A stretch of 64,000 bases of DNA from Bryum argenteum (lineage: Eukaryota > Streptophyta > Bryopsida > Bryales > Bryaceae), in the NCBI GenBank assembly GCA_037043015.1, contig CM073331.1, forward strand, positions 2,749,501 through 2,813,500. The letters run 5' to 3'. Below are positions 32,629 to 43,798 of this stretch, one piece after another. How positions within the stretch are numbered: position 1 is the first letter of the stretch; each line of letters opens with the position of its first letter. The notes below the pieces were generated by a model. It saw only the letters and a program-made list of their open reading frames with translations. It was not told where the DNA came from and made no database searches. The translations under genes were made by a program, and so were the position numbers.

Positions 32629-33592
32629 CACTACTAGAAAAGTGTGACCGAATCAACATAAAATCAACTGATTTTTGTTGTTTGGGGCACTGCATTGACC
32701 GAATTCACTGATTTTTGAGCTTTTTGTAAAAATCAACAGTTTGCTAAGTATATTTTGTTGATTTGAGTAGTGTAATGACCAAATCAACAAATTTTCATCA
32801 AATATGGAATCTTTTTGGAATATTAAGAAATAATTTAGGAATCTTTTAGGAATCTTCCAGAATATTTGGGAATCTTTTGAATATTTTTCAGACATTGATT
32901 AAAATGCAAAATGAAAAACGAAGATGCTTTGGGGCATCCTCACTTCTTCAAAAGAAAAAAAATTCAAATTTTTTTGATATTTTTCCTACATGTAGAAAAT
33001 TACCTGCACAAAATAGAGCATAAAAAATTTTTCAAAAAAGAAAAAAAAAATAATTACATCGTGAAAAATATTCAAAGTCTGCTGGGCAATAAAAAGACGC
33101 CCCAGCCTTTAAAAAAAAAATTCAAAAAATTTCGAATTTTTTTCTACATGTAGAAAAGTACCTGCATGAAACAGTGCAAAAAAAAAATTTTGAAAAAAAA
33201 AAACGTGTCAAGGCAAATTAATAGCCTATGGGGCAGTTTCCCTATATGTACAAAATTAAAACACTCACATGCACACATGGACTAAGGTGGTGTAGTGGCG
33301 AAGGACGACGATTAAGGGTCGGGAGGTCTTGGGTTTGAGCTTAGCCCCCGGCACTTAGAGCAACAGAGGAGGTCGAGGTGGGCCCCACTTGTGCGACGGT
33401 TGGATATGAGGTGTGCCCCACCTAATTGTTTTAATTTTAATTTCAATTTAATAAAAGAATAAATTTTGCTTGACCAAATCAACAGATAATATCAACACTT
33501 TTGTATTGATCAATGTCCGGATCAACGCGTCCGAATCAACTGAAAATTTTAACGTTTTCTTGTTGATTTGGACACTGAATTTTCTAGTAGTG
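32629..33592. mobile_element. CACTA-type non-autonomous element (964 bp)
   Basis: It begins CACTACTAGAAAAGTGTGACC and ends GAATTTTCTAGTAGTG, with AGT on both sides (32626-32628 and 33593-33595). Subterminal AATCAACA/TGTTGATTT motifs recur in both orientations near the ends, as is usual for CACTA transposase-binding regions. It contains no transposase and hosts a SINE-like insertion. Confidence 0.85.
33279..33465 (+). mobile_element. tRNA-derived SINE-like repeat nested in the CACTA element
   Basis: An A-box-like TGGTGTAGTGG (33288-33298) and a B-box-like GGGTTTGAGCT (33331) lie at pol III spacing. A GC-rich body (GTGGGCCCCACTTGTGCGAC) follows, with an A/T-rich tail. No clear target duplication. 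Confidence 0.55.
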
Positions 33593-33879
33593 AGTTTATT
33601 TTTAATTGTGCTTTTGAACTTATCCTCATGGGAAATCTTCATTTGTAAACCATACCTCTAGCAAAGACCGCAATTGAGGTTCTCTTTGTCAATGTTGCTA
33701 CAATCCTTTGATACGTTTAAATGAATGAGTAAATAGATTAACATCAATCAACCATTGTATGCCTTGTATAACGACAAATAAAACCTCTCGACATTCCGCT
33801 TACACATGAATCTATGTATATAATAAATTACTGTACCGCCGTCCTTCCTACCCACCAATGTACATAAATTTTTTTTAGG

Positions 33880-34165
33880 AGAAAAAAAAAGAAAAAAAAA
33901 AGAAAAAGAAAAAAAAAAAGAAAAAAAAGAAAAAAAAGCAAAAGCAAAAGCAAAAGCAAAAGCAAAAGCAAAAGCAAAAGCAAAAGCAAAAGCAAACGCA
34001 AACGCAAAAGCAAAAGCAAAAGCAAAAGCAAAAGCAAAAGCAAAAGCAAAAGCAAAAGCAAAAGAAAAAGCAAAAAAAAGAAAAAGCAAAAGCAAAAGCA
34101 AAAGCAAAAGCAAAAGCAAAAGCAAAAGCAAAAGAAAAGAAAAGAAAGAAAACAAAAAAACAAAA
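33880..34165. repeat. Purine microsatellite, (AAAAGC)n core
   Basis: About 30 hexamer units AAAAGC with variants (AAACGC, GAAAAA) are flanked by A-rich GA/CA runs. The long Phe/Ala/Cys/Leu frames on the - strand come only from this repeat. Confidence 0.95.
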
Positions 34166-34289
34166 CAAAACAAAGAGACATATGTAAAAATAATAATCAT
34201 ATGAGAAAATGGTAAACACGGGATGATTCTATAAAAGTACCATATAAAGAGCTTTCCCGTCGGGACAATGGGTACATTGCTAGTCAAAC

Positions 34290-34720
34290 AATGTATAAAA
34301 ACGACGGTCTTCTTTGGCCCTAGTTGGCTTTGCTTTCCGTGAGCAGGTCTGCCCGTCTGTCTGTCAGCTACCAACTGTCTACTCCGGCACAAAGAGCTTC
34401 ACTTTCCTTAATCAAAAAGCTTCCTCCCTTCTTCTACCCTCTTCATTTGCTCCCCTCATTTGATCGCTTACAAAACTTCTCATCAATGTGAAACTTGCCT
34501 CTTCTAAATCGCGCCCAAGAACACAGATTTGTTACGAATATCTCGTGAAACATAATCTTTCGCGTTATGCTGTTTGTTGTCGCCGATAACTTTCGTCACT
34601 TGCCCACCTTTTATTAAATTTATATCTGTAGTTCTGGGTCGTGGATCTGTACGTGTAAAAGTGGGAGTTGTGGGCTGGAGGAGGGAATTTTCTCCGTGGG
34701 ACGTCCGCACTGAGGGTTTG
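34290..34720. repeat. Dispersed direct repeat pair, left copy
   Basis: Starting at GACGGTCTTCTTTGGCCCT, this stretch matches 35703-36110 in the same orientation through GTGAGCAG, AAAGAGCTTCAC, AAAAAGCTT, ACCCTCTTCATTT, AACACAGATT, CTGGGTCGTGGAT and TGTAAAAGTGGG. Neither copy has a convincing gene. A TATAAAAACG precedes the left copy only. Confidence 0.7.
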
Positions 34721-35702
34721 TAGAGTAGTTGTTGTTTTGGGTTTATTGCAAAATGTGTGTCCAGATTTCCTCTTGAAGAAGTTGAGTCATCGAAGTAGGT
34801 TGGTGCCAGACAATGTCTAAGGGAGATCCTGGATCTGTACAAACGGAGCTTGCCGTATGGATTGATCGATTGTTAGCAGAAAGTTTGTATTTGACGAACG
34901 CGGAAACCCCAGACGAGGTGGCGATGGTCTTCTTCTGACAATGTTGATTTTGTTCGGGAATTTGATGAAGTAGGAATCTTTGTTTTATTCACGCCCACCC
35001 TCAAGAGTAATTCCTTTCTTCTTAGGTATCCCGATAGCTCGCTCTGTAGTTTTTTCATCTTCCTCTCAGAGATCTCCGGAAGAACTTTTCTGTAGTGATT
35101 TTATCTCGTTTGTAGGAATCTTGATACCAGCCTTGCTGTGGTTTCTTCTTCTTCCCCTTGAAAAGAGCTAGCTTTTTGTGGTTTTTCAAATTCTGACATA
35201 GGGTAGAGAGAGGAAGGGATTGAAACCCTTCGAGATAGGAATTTGTGGTCAACAAATGGGCTTTCGGGAGTCTGAGTGATGCAGACCGGAAAGGGAGAGC
35301 ATGGGTTTCGCTCTCACAAGACCGCTTTAGCAGTAGCGCCTAATCATGTGGCGGTGGGCGTCGTCACCTCCACCGCAGGCAATCCACCTCGTCTCTGCAG
35401 CAACGGCCGTGCACTCGGACGGACCATGCGGGACTTCAAGGTCCGCCATGGCTCACCCTCATGATCCCAGGACTCTGAAGAGTCACTTTCCTGCAGAGAT
35501 TAACTAAGTATTCATTTTACTGCTATCCTTGTGCTCCCGTCGTCACCGCATCCTCTTGCTCATCCCGTGATGGGCCCCGTCATGGAAGACAAAGCCTCGC
35601 TCTAAGTGCCATACGATCTCTCTCCGTTTCGGACCATGAGCGAAAAATGAGACTGTGTACAAGCGCGACCTCGTGTTTGAGCATATGTGGCTGGAAACGG
35701 AT
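34721..35702. other. Unassigned sequence between the direct repeats
   Basis: Bases 35270-35460 are unusually GC-rich for the window (ATGTGGCGGTGGGCGTCGTC). Short frames exist on both strands but none has a recognisable domain. With the flanking repeats it may be one duplicated or inserted unit. Confidence 0.35.
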
Positions 35703-36110
35703 CCCTACATTGACTCGACGACGGTCTTCTTTGGCCCTCGTTGGCTTCGCTTTTCGTGAGCAGCCATGTCCGTCTGTCCGTCTATTGGCTACCATCTGTT
35801 TATTCCGAAACGAAAAGAGCTTCACACTTTCCTTAAGCAAAAAGCTTACACCCTTATCCTCCACCCTCTTCATTTCCTCCTTCCCTCGTCAATATGAAGC
35901 TTACACCTTAAAAATTGCGCTCAACAACACAGATTAGTTTTGAGTATCTCGAGAAACAAAATCTATTTGTTGTTGTAATTTTTTTGGCTACTGATCCATC
36001 CTTTTAATTTACTTTGAATTTTTGGGTCGTGGATATGCACATGTAAAAGTGGGCTTGTAGGCTCGCAGACAGAGTATTCTCTGTGGGGCACTGGGGCGTC
36101 CTTCACTTCT
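35703..36110. repeat. Dispersed direct repeat pair, right copy
   Basis: Partner of 34290-34720, diverged by substitutions and small gaps. No TG...CA boundary or target duplication could be fixed. Confidence 0.7.
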
Positions 36111-36504
36111 AAAGTTCAATAACTCGGGCTATAATTTTCTCTAAATTTGCATTTGGTTGAAATCATTAACGTATACTTTTGTATAAATTCTTTTACTTAT
36201 TGTAAAATTTTTAAAAAAAAATCTTTTACTTATTGTAAAATTACAAAAAAGTACTTGAAATCAGTCAGGTTGCCTTGGTCTAAATTTAAGAATTACTTAT
36301 TGTCCAATCATATATAAAGCCTTGAAGAAGTTAGGTGTAGAAATAATGAGTTTTCTCTAAACTTGGAACTTTACTCGGGTTGGGAATATATTGATTTATA
36401 TGTTTGTTACAATTTGTTATTTTTAAGCTCTGATGAGGTAGTGTAGGCCAATAACTTACTTGAAGGAGATGCAATAGAAAGTAATTGAAAGTAATGAAGA
36501 GCAA
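36111..36504. other. Upstream region of the F-box gene
   Basis: AT-rich, with a local duplication of AAAATCTTTTACTTATTG (36205 and 36220 area). No promoter element could be fixed. Confidence 0.35.
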
Positions 36505-37905
36505 ATGGAGAGTATAAACTTAAGAAAGAGATTGAAGCATGAAAACTTTGAAGAGAACAAAAAGAAACTTGATTCTAATCTTTGGAAGAAACTCCCTTGT
36601 GCACTTCATGACTTTGTGTTTTCTCAACTTCCTATCAATGAAATATGTCGCTTACGATGTTTGAGTAGAACATGGAAGTATAAGACTCCAAATACTCCTT
36701 TTTTTACTCAAAAATGTGAGGAAGCTTATCCAATAATGTTGTTTTTGATAACAAGACATTTACATGGATATATATTGGTGAGAACGTTGGACGTCAACCG
36801 CAACAAGTGGTATTTATACAAATTTGAAATTCTTTGTAAGCACAGTTATAATACAAGAAGAATGGGGTTGATATGTTCTTCAACTATCGGTGAAGCTGAT
36901 TGTAGTCCACAAATCTACCTTATAAATCCATTGACAAGAGATTTGTATCACTTGCCTCGTATACCGAACGAATGGAAACTTAACCCCTAAAGATCAAAGA
37001 AAGCCGAAATGGCTTTTTGGGGTTTCCGCAGGAAAAAAAGTCAGCCAACTTTGACCTTTATAATCTCAAAATCGGAAAAAAATTAACGGTTCAAATTTGA
37101 CATATGGGTTTACGGTCAAGTTCACTTCAAGATCATACGGTTGGATCTTCTAATTAATGCTTAGATTGAGTTTTTTCGGGCCTGAAGTAGAAGAGGGTCC
37201 TTTGTGATAATTTAGACAATTTTGTATCAAGGATCTTTAGGGGTTAAACAGAGACTTGATTTGGTTGAGAAGCATGACAATTGTGTGGTGGTAAGCATGA
37301 GAGAAGAAGATATACATTCGAATTATACAAGAGAATATGTATATGATCTTTTGAAAAAAAACACAAAAGAGTGGACCTTATCACAACCTAACAATGAAAA
37401 AATGTATTTTCACGAACTCGAACGCTTGGCCTCTCATGTAATAACGCAAAATCCCCACTATCAACCGGAATTCATCGTCGTTGTAGCTTATTATAGCCAA
37501 TCATTATTTGTATTGTGGAAAACATCGTGTGAAGAGGATTCGAATATTCCATCAATAACAACGAAGTTTTATATCACTGAGCATCATATAAACACTAAAA
37601 ACTTCTCTATAGAAGACAAAGTTCACAATTGCAATCCATTGGAGGTGGAGTTGCAGCCTTATAATGGAATAAATAATTTGGCATACATGTATGCATGCGA
37701 AGGATATTTGATGATAGTCATTATAACAATATTAAGAGATGAGAGACTTAGGAAAGAGAGTGCATGACTTTATGACTTGACAACATGCATATGGACTACG
37801 AGTGATTTTCGGGGATTGCACTTCAATGATGATCCTGACCGTGAAGGATATCTTTTAAGATCAAAATGGAAGTTAGAACATAGCTTGCAAGATATTGTTG
37901 GATGA
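36505..37905 (+). pseudogene. F-box gene interrupted by a TTAA-flanked transposon
   Basis: The coding parts are 36505-36983 and 37248 onward. Residues about 28-62 (LWKKLPCALHDFVFSQLPIN, EICRLRCLSRTWK) are an F-box, the SKP1-binding module of SCF ubiquitin ligases. The rest resembles the beta-propeller-like C-terminal region of plant F-box proteins, with YLINPLTRDLYHLPRIPNEW as a typical blade. Leaving one TTAA in place of the 264-bp insertion and its duplication keeps the frame (EWKL then KQRLDLVEKHDNC). The frame runs on to a TGA at 37765-37767. Beyond that TGA the same frame stays open for about 45 codons (LYDLTTCIWTTSDFRG ... LEHSLQDIVG), so the TGA probably replaced a sense codon. The copy is therefore disabled twice. 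Confidence 0.8.
36984..37243. mobile_element. piggyBac-like MITE, short class (260 bp), inside the F-box gene
   Basis: Ends are CCCCTAAAGATC and GATCTTTAGGGG, with TTAA on both sides (36980-36983 and 37244-37247). The interior (AAAAAAGTCAGCC.ACTTTGACC, GGTTCAAATTTGACATATGG) matches the copies at 229 and 63348. Its length plus TTAA is a multiple of three, but it carries a stop at once (CCC-TAA). Confidence 0.85.
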
Positions 37906-39120
37906 ATTAACTGTTTGTTGATAGCTTATGTTGGCGAATCACTTTATCAATTGGTAATAAAGCCCTAGAACAACTTTGGAAATTTAATCCAAATTTGCAA
38001 TTGGAAATGTATTACGTAATTGAAGCAAGAAGTAAGAGTAATTAATGTTAAATGGTGTATCGGGTACTTAAAACTTGTTGACTTATATACAAAAAAGTAA
38101 TGATTATTTTCTAAAATGTTGTAGGACACTCCGATGTGATTTAGAAACACTATACAATTTCTCTCAAATCCGACCATTTTTGAGCTCACAATGTTTGAAA
38201 AAGAAGTCTTTTTGAGAGGATTTTGTTAATGGCTTGTACTCAAGAGTACTATAAGATTACAAGCAGTAACTTTGTCACTTCAAAGTCGAATTCTAGCATG
38301 AAGTTAGCTTGTTTTAAAATTCTAAAAATACTTGTGACTGGTGTATGCACTACGTGGATAATTGGTGTGAATGTTTACATATTATTATACAAATGGATGC
38401 ATAGTACACAAGTTAGCTTCTAATATATAAGTTTATTACTCACACGGTTTTGATCAACGACTTCACGCTCATTTTTATAGATCGAATTAAGTAATATTAA
38501 GTAAGGCCTATAAAAAGCTCAAAATTATGATGTATAAAGTGTAATGAGGGTATTGGTTATTCAGGACTTATTTTAGGGGGAATGCACACTAGACTTGTAG
38601 TAGACAAGAGTCTTGTTTTGTTGAACCTAGATTGATTGAACTAGAGATTGTGTCAAAATGGAAGATGTTATGACAAACTATAACTCTTATCGTATAAGAA
38701 CACCTGAATTTTTTATGTTGTAAGAAGGCTACTACAACCTATCAAATTATTAGAAAACTTAAGAATAAGTGACAAATATAATAATCTATTTTGATCTCAT
38801 TGGAAACACATCAAGGTTGTCACGGTGGACATGTTACTATTCATCACATTGGATACAGTGGACAGGTTCTTTTTATCACCCTTGGATTGACCCGATCATA
38901 AGGCCAAGATTCAGAGTCGTGCAAAGTGTACAATGTAATGAATAGTAAATTGTCCAATGTGACAATCATGAAGCAAAGTCAAAACGGGCACTGTGTATCA
39001 TTATATACAAGTCATTACATCGGTCGCTCTCAGTGCATTTTTCTACATCTGAAAAGCGGGATTTTTTATATTTTTTTTTTCTATCATATACTTTAATTTA
39101 TAGAATATAAAGATATAATT
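37906..39120. other. Intergenic stretch, no gene recognised
   Basis: AT-rich. At about 38815-38990 a partly inverted pair is visible (TTGTCACGGTGGACATGTTA against AATGTGACAATC), with AAGTGACAAATATAATAA nearby, as in the palindrome at 8.8-9.5 kb. It may be a relic of that foldback family. Confidence 0.35.
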
Positions 39121-39940
39121 TTACCCCTAAAGTGGACTCATGCCAAATTGGGGTCGTTTGGAGTTTGGTTAGCCTCTAGTTTACTAAATGTTCAGTATTT
39201 AAAACCTAGATTCAACCCCTCTAATTCACTATTGGGTAATATTTAAATTTGGTTTTTTGGGCATTGCAAGGGATGTGTGTTCTCAATGGTGCAAAGGATA
39301 AGTTGATGTTTGTTTACCCCAAACATTTTGTTCATAATTTATTCCATGTAGGTAACTAAATTGAGTATGAGCATGCAGAAATGTGGAGTTCTCGAAGGTA
39401 ATAATTAAAATTTTTTTGTACAAGGAGGCCAAATCTCGCCTTTGATGTGCAGTATTGGAAAACCAATTATTGTTGAATAACGGTTTTGAATTAGAAAAAA
39501 GTGAAAGGTGGCTAGGTGCCTTAATGATTTTGTGATTTTTGGGCTAAATGTTGTTAAAAAAAATTCTAAAATCTCCATTATTGACAAATTTTGAAAATAC
39601 AATTCAAAAATATATGAAGATCGTTTTTGTAAATTTGGAAGTTGCCCTTGAAGAATAGGTAAAGTTTTGACTTGGATCACTTTGAAATGTGAGTATTAAT
39701 TTGGTTGTAAACATATTTCAAAAACATATCTCACAAATGGTATAGATCCAAGTGTTGAAATTTAACTTGGTGTTTGTAGAGGTAGTTATTTTGAAGATCT
39801 TACTATTGGAAATACCAAAAAACTAAAAAAAAATGTTGAATCATACTTCAACTTACACAAAGTGGTAAAAAAATTGCAATTTTGAGGAACTATAAAAAAT
39901 AGTTAAATAGACTATTATTATCGTAAATCATGATAGGGGG
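39121..39940 (-). mobile_element. Degenerate long TTAA element, reverse orientation
   Basis: ACCCCTAAAGTGGACTC at 39123 resembles an element end. The reverse complement of 39580-39690 reads like the element core (GATCCAAGTCAAAACTTTACC, AAGGGCAACTTCCAAATTTA). The partner end is not clear. Confidence 0.5.
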
Positions 39941-40107
39941 ACAATATTGGTCATTTTCAGATTCTTTCCTCGTGTGAGCAATCTTGGTCCAGGTTTTATA
40001 TGATGTTGATTTTTATTGATCATGTAAACATAAGGACAATTCTAATCGTAGTATAAAATCACAAGTACTATAGTTATACACTGTAGTTTGTTCTTACATA
40101 TGGTTAA

Positions 40108-41033
40108 CCGCTAAAAATCCAGGAAAACTGATTCGGTTTTCTGAGATTTCGGCGCAGCTCATTTTAAGCAATTAAATTGATATTTTTGCCTAAGATTTTT
40201 ACTGGATACTCCCCATAGTGTAATGTGTATGTGGTAAAATTTGCAAAGCCAAATTTTAATTTTATAACCTTCATCTAGAAATTTTAGGTTTCAAGTCCAA
40301 AACGGGCACTTTAAAATAATTTTTTTTAAATAATTTTTTTTGGAAATATGTTCATTACCAAATTACTATTCAAATATCAAAGTAGCCAAAGTCAAAAAGT
40401 TTACCAATTTTACAAGGGCAGCCTCCAAAACTTTCAAAAACAATTTTCACAATTTCTAGTAATTTCACAATTTTTTCTTTCAAAAATTTCCAAAATTTGA
40501 GATTTTGGATTTTTTCCAAGATTTTATTTTTCAAAATTCACATTCTCATAAATGCACCTACTCACCGTCCAGATTTTTCTCAAACTAAATATATCATATG
40601 TGGTGCTTGTTTTACTATATTGTTGTTTGTAGACCTCCTTTCATAAAATAATTTACATTAAGGTCAAAAAGTGGAATTGGTTTCTAAAATTTTGCATGAG
40701 CGTACCCAACTTGATTACCTACATGAAAAAAAATGAGGGAAAAATGTTTGGAGTAACAATCATCAAGTTGCCCATGGCACCATTTAGACAATGCCTCTCA
40801 CGCAACGGCAAAAAAAGTGTTGGACAAACTTTGATCGTTATGATCTCACAAATGACAAACATCCAACGGTTGAAATTTTGACTAGTCCTTTGTATACAAG
40901 CTAGGTACAAGATCTTACGGTTCAAAGTCTAAAACCAGAAAAAAAAGTTTCTCCATTTCCGCATCTCCCAACGAAGGTGAAAAATGGCAGTTTTTGGTTT
41001 TGGAGGTCGAGGAAACGCTTGGATTTTTAGGGG
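40108..41033. mobile_element. piggyBac-like non-autonomous element, long class (926 bp)
   Basis: Left end TTAA-CCGCTAAAAATCCAGG and right end CTTGGATTTTTAGGGG-CTAA. Both ends carry a substitution. The interior is nearly collinear with 62017-62940. No coding capacity. Confidence 0.8.
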
Positions 41034-41345
41034 CTAAGTTTGATTCATGAACTAGTTTCAATCAATGTATCAATCAATTGAGAGAAATACAAACATGAAC
41101 CTAAGTAGCGGTCGGAGCTACTTGACAAAAAAGTTTCTTGTTTTTTAGATATTAGATTGAATGTGGTTTACTTATAAGTATCACATAAACTGAAACGATA
41201 TAACATGATTAAGAAACCATATAGATGCACATAATGAAGGAACTTATCGAATTAAAATAATACTTTTATATGTACAACACGCCTGAAGTTATGCCAACCA
41301 TACTATTTAATTTCTTAAAGCCTGAAGTTATGCCAACGATACTAA

Positions 41346-41862
41346 CCCCTAAAAATCCACGAAAATCGATTTGGTTTTTTGGAATTTTGGGCAGCTCATT
41401 TGAAGGGTTTAAATTGATATTTTTTCCTCAAATTTTTACTGGGTGCTCCCATCCTGTAATGTGTATGTGATAAAATTTGCAAAGCCAAATTTCAATTTTA
41501 AAACCTTCATCTAAAAATTGAAATTTGGCTTTGCAAATTTTACCACATTCACATTTATAGTATGGGGAGCACCTTGTAAAAATGCATGGAGTAACAATCA
41601 TCAAGTTGCCCTTGGCTCCATTTAGATAGTCAACGGCAAAAAAAGGTTTCAAACAAACTTTGATTGTTATGATCTCACAAATGCCAAACATCCAACGGTT
41701 GAAATTTTGACCAGTCCTTTGTATACAGGTTAGGTACAAGATTTTACGGTTCAAACTCTAAAACCAGGAAAAAAAAGTTTCTCCATTTCCCCATTTCCCA
41801 ACTGAGGTGAAAAATGGTAGTACTTAATTTTGGAGGTCAAAGAAAGGCTTGGATTTTTAGGG
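41346..41862. mobile_element. piggyBac-like element, internal deletion derivative (about 517 bp)
   Basis: Left end CTAA-CCCCTAAAAATCCACG and right end CTTGGATTTTTAGGG. The middle is missing relative to the 926-bp neighbour. At the junction, CAAATTTCAATTTT and AAAATTGAAATTTG face each other, giving a palindromic centre about 41475-41560. It lies about 310 bp from the copy at 40108-41033. Confidence 0.75.
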
Positions 41863-41948
41863 TTTGTAATTAAAACTCAATCGATCAGTTAAATTCAAGA
41901 TTAACTCAACTTCATGATTTTAATTCAAGATTATTTATCCCTTAAGCC

Positions 41949-42175
41949 CATGGTTGTCTTCTTTGACACATTTTCAGCAATGTTGTCGTGTTCCTGAGGT
42001 GTCCCGTTGAACAATTTGAAAGAAATATGCTCGAATATCCAAGAATATGTGGGCATATTCTAAAATATTCTAAATATATTTTAGGAATATGATATATTCT
42101 CAAACAAAGGGTCTGTTGTCTATCTGACATGTCATGTTCGACGTCGTGTCGAGTTTGTCGCACAAGACAACCCTG
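41949..42175. mobile_element. hAT-type MITE, copy 3 (227 bp), with perfect 8-bp target duplication
   Basis: It is flanked by CTTAAGCC at 41941-41948 and 42176-42183. Ends are CATGGTTGTCTTC and GACAACCCTG. The interior matches 28392-28649. The exact 8-bp duplication supports hAT and a fairly recent insertion. Confidence 0.9.
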
Positions 42176-42183
42176 CTTAAGCC

Positions 42184-43360
42184 TGGCTTGGTCTTTCTAA
42201 AGCAAATTGATCCTTTTGACTGAATTTTGAAACTTTTTCAGCTGCTCTCAATTTGTTGGTCCTAACTCCGAAAGACTGACTGTTAAAAAACGTAGAATAA
42301 TTTTTTATACCCCATGAATAAGCTCAACACCATCTAAAGTAATAAGTGATCAAATATGATGATCAAACTGAATTCAAATATAGATCGGTTATTATTTCTT
42401 ATACACGATTATTTTCAATTTTACTAACTCCGAAATTCATGAGTGAAATTCTGAATAGCAAATAACTGAACAGAAAATCACTAAACCTCAAGGATCAAGT
42501 ACTAGGACTTCATATCAACCATTATTCAAATTGGTTCTTCATCATTTTTTAATAGAAAAATCCTCATTCATATAAATTATCCATAAATATGAACAAGAAG
42601 TAATCACTTTCACTTAGATTCTTTGGGATTTCCTGTCGTAATCAATAGAGTAATACACATACATTCTTCTATTATATAAATTTGTATACATTATCTGACT
42701 GAACTATACCTGTCCAATAATAAGGTTACCTAACTGGATTTTAGATGTTTTATTGCTTCATACATATAACAAGAGAGGACCACATCTGAGAGTAACCAAA
42801 AAACTGGTTACATGTGTTTACAACTTACAAGTTCAGTAGACATGGTGCTCTTGTTTCATAAATATAACAACAGGGAAGTCAAGGACTACACCTAAGAGTA
42901 ATCAAAAAATTGGACAATTTCAATAAACATAGTGCCTGTCGGTGACGGAAAGAATAATTATGCAAAACAGACCTTCTTTGCACCCTGAGTTAAATGGTTG
43001 CCAAAAGAATTCTGTTCGAAGTGTGTTTTTTACGAAGAAAATTGATACAAGTACAGTTCGTTCCTGATAATCAAGTCATAGTACTACAATGACTGCACCT
43101 AGCACATTACATTATCAACATATGCATATTGACACTTAATTTAGTCTCAGATGTTTCATTATACCCCAGATGGAGATAGTTTACATCATGATCGAATTCC
43201 ACATGAAACTGAAACTATGCTACAGGAATAACCCCACATGGTATGGGGCGCTTAACAAATGATTACTCAAAAAAACACAAATGTCTCACAAATCTGAATC
43301 GTTGGATACGGGAACAGTTGAGTCTCGAAAAGTGCGAGAAGAATATCGGACCTAGGTCGA
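42184..43360. other. 3' flank of the 43.8-kb gene and unassigned sequence
   Basis: No gene supported. The part next to 43360 should hold the 3' UTR of the - strand gene. Confidence 0.4.
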
Positions 43361-43798
43361 TCAATGGCGTCTGCTCCGGAGGCTGATGACATACTGGCGA
43401 TCCTTAGTAATTTCAAGGAACGCGTAGTAGAAGCCGGACTGATCATAATAGGTACCATCGTCTCTGATGGTGTCTGGCTGGTTCAGATCGAGCAGGCACA
43501 TGGCAGTGAAGTTAAGTACGACAAAATCGCCGGGCCTTTTCTGAAGCTGCAGAAAGTAAGGCCGATTGTTCATGAACTTCACGCATTGATAGTGCAGCGG
43601 ACTTTGCAGGTTTGGGGGAGTATCCATCGGCCTCTGACGGTATTCCCGGAGCTTCTGCCGAACTGATTCCGGAGAAATCTGCTCATACGGGATAAACTCC
43701 TTGGGCGACACGGCGTGATCTTGGGCGTTGCTGGGCATATGCCGATCGAGCCAGTCGTCAACGAACGACAGCACCTCGCACACTCGGCATGGCGCCAT
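43361..43798 (-). CDS. Cluster-family small protein, 145 aa
   Basis: The start ATGGCGCCATG fits the family context, 54 nt after the inverted family box (43853-43865). The helix is VLSFVDDWLDRHMPSNAQDH. The core is SPLHYQCVKFMNNRPYFLQL, then QKRPGDFVVLNFTAMCLLDL. The hairpin is SGFYYAFLEITKDRQYVISL. The frame is whole and ends LRSRRH. The linker between helix and core (residues about 33-62) is longer than in the 53-kb gene. No signal peptide or membrane segment. Role unknown; a cystatin-like fold is inferred from strand order only. Confidence 0.7.
   Translation of the reverse strand: MAPCRVCEVLSFVDDWLDRHMPSNAQDHAVSPKEFIPYEQISPESVRQKLREYRQRPMDTPPNLQSPLHYQCVKFMNNRPYFLQLQKRPGDFVVLNFTAMCLLDLNQPDTIRDDGTYYDQSGFYYAFLEITKDRQYVISLRSRRH

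Noticed and set aside
33748-34392. Long Phe/Ala, Phe/Cys and Leu-rich open frames on the minus strand
   Set aside because: They are reading frames through the (AAAAGC)n microsatellite and shift composition with each phase; no domain.
35276-35464. GC-rich frame suggesting a transit-peptide-like start
   Set aside because: Composition only; no downstream continuation or domain.
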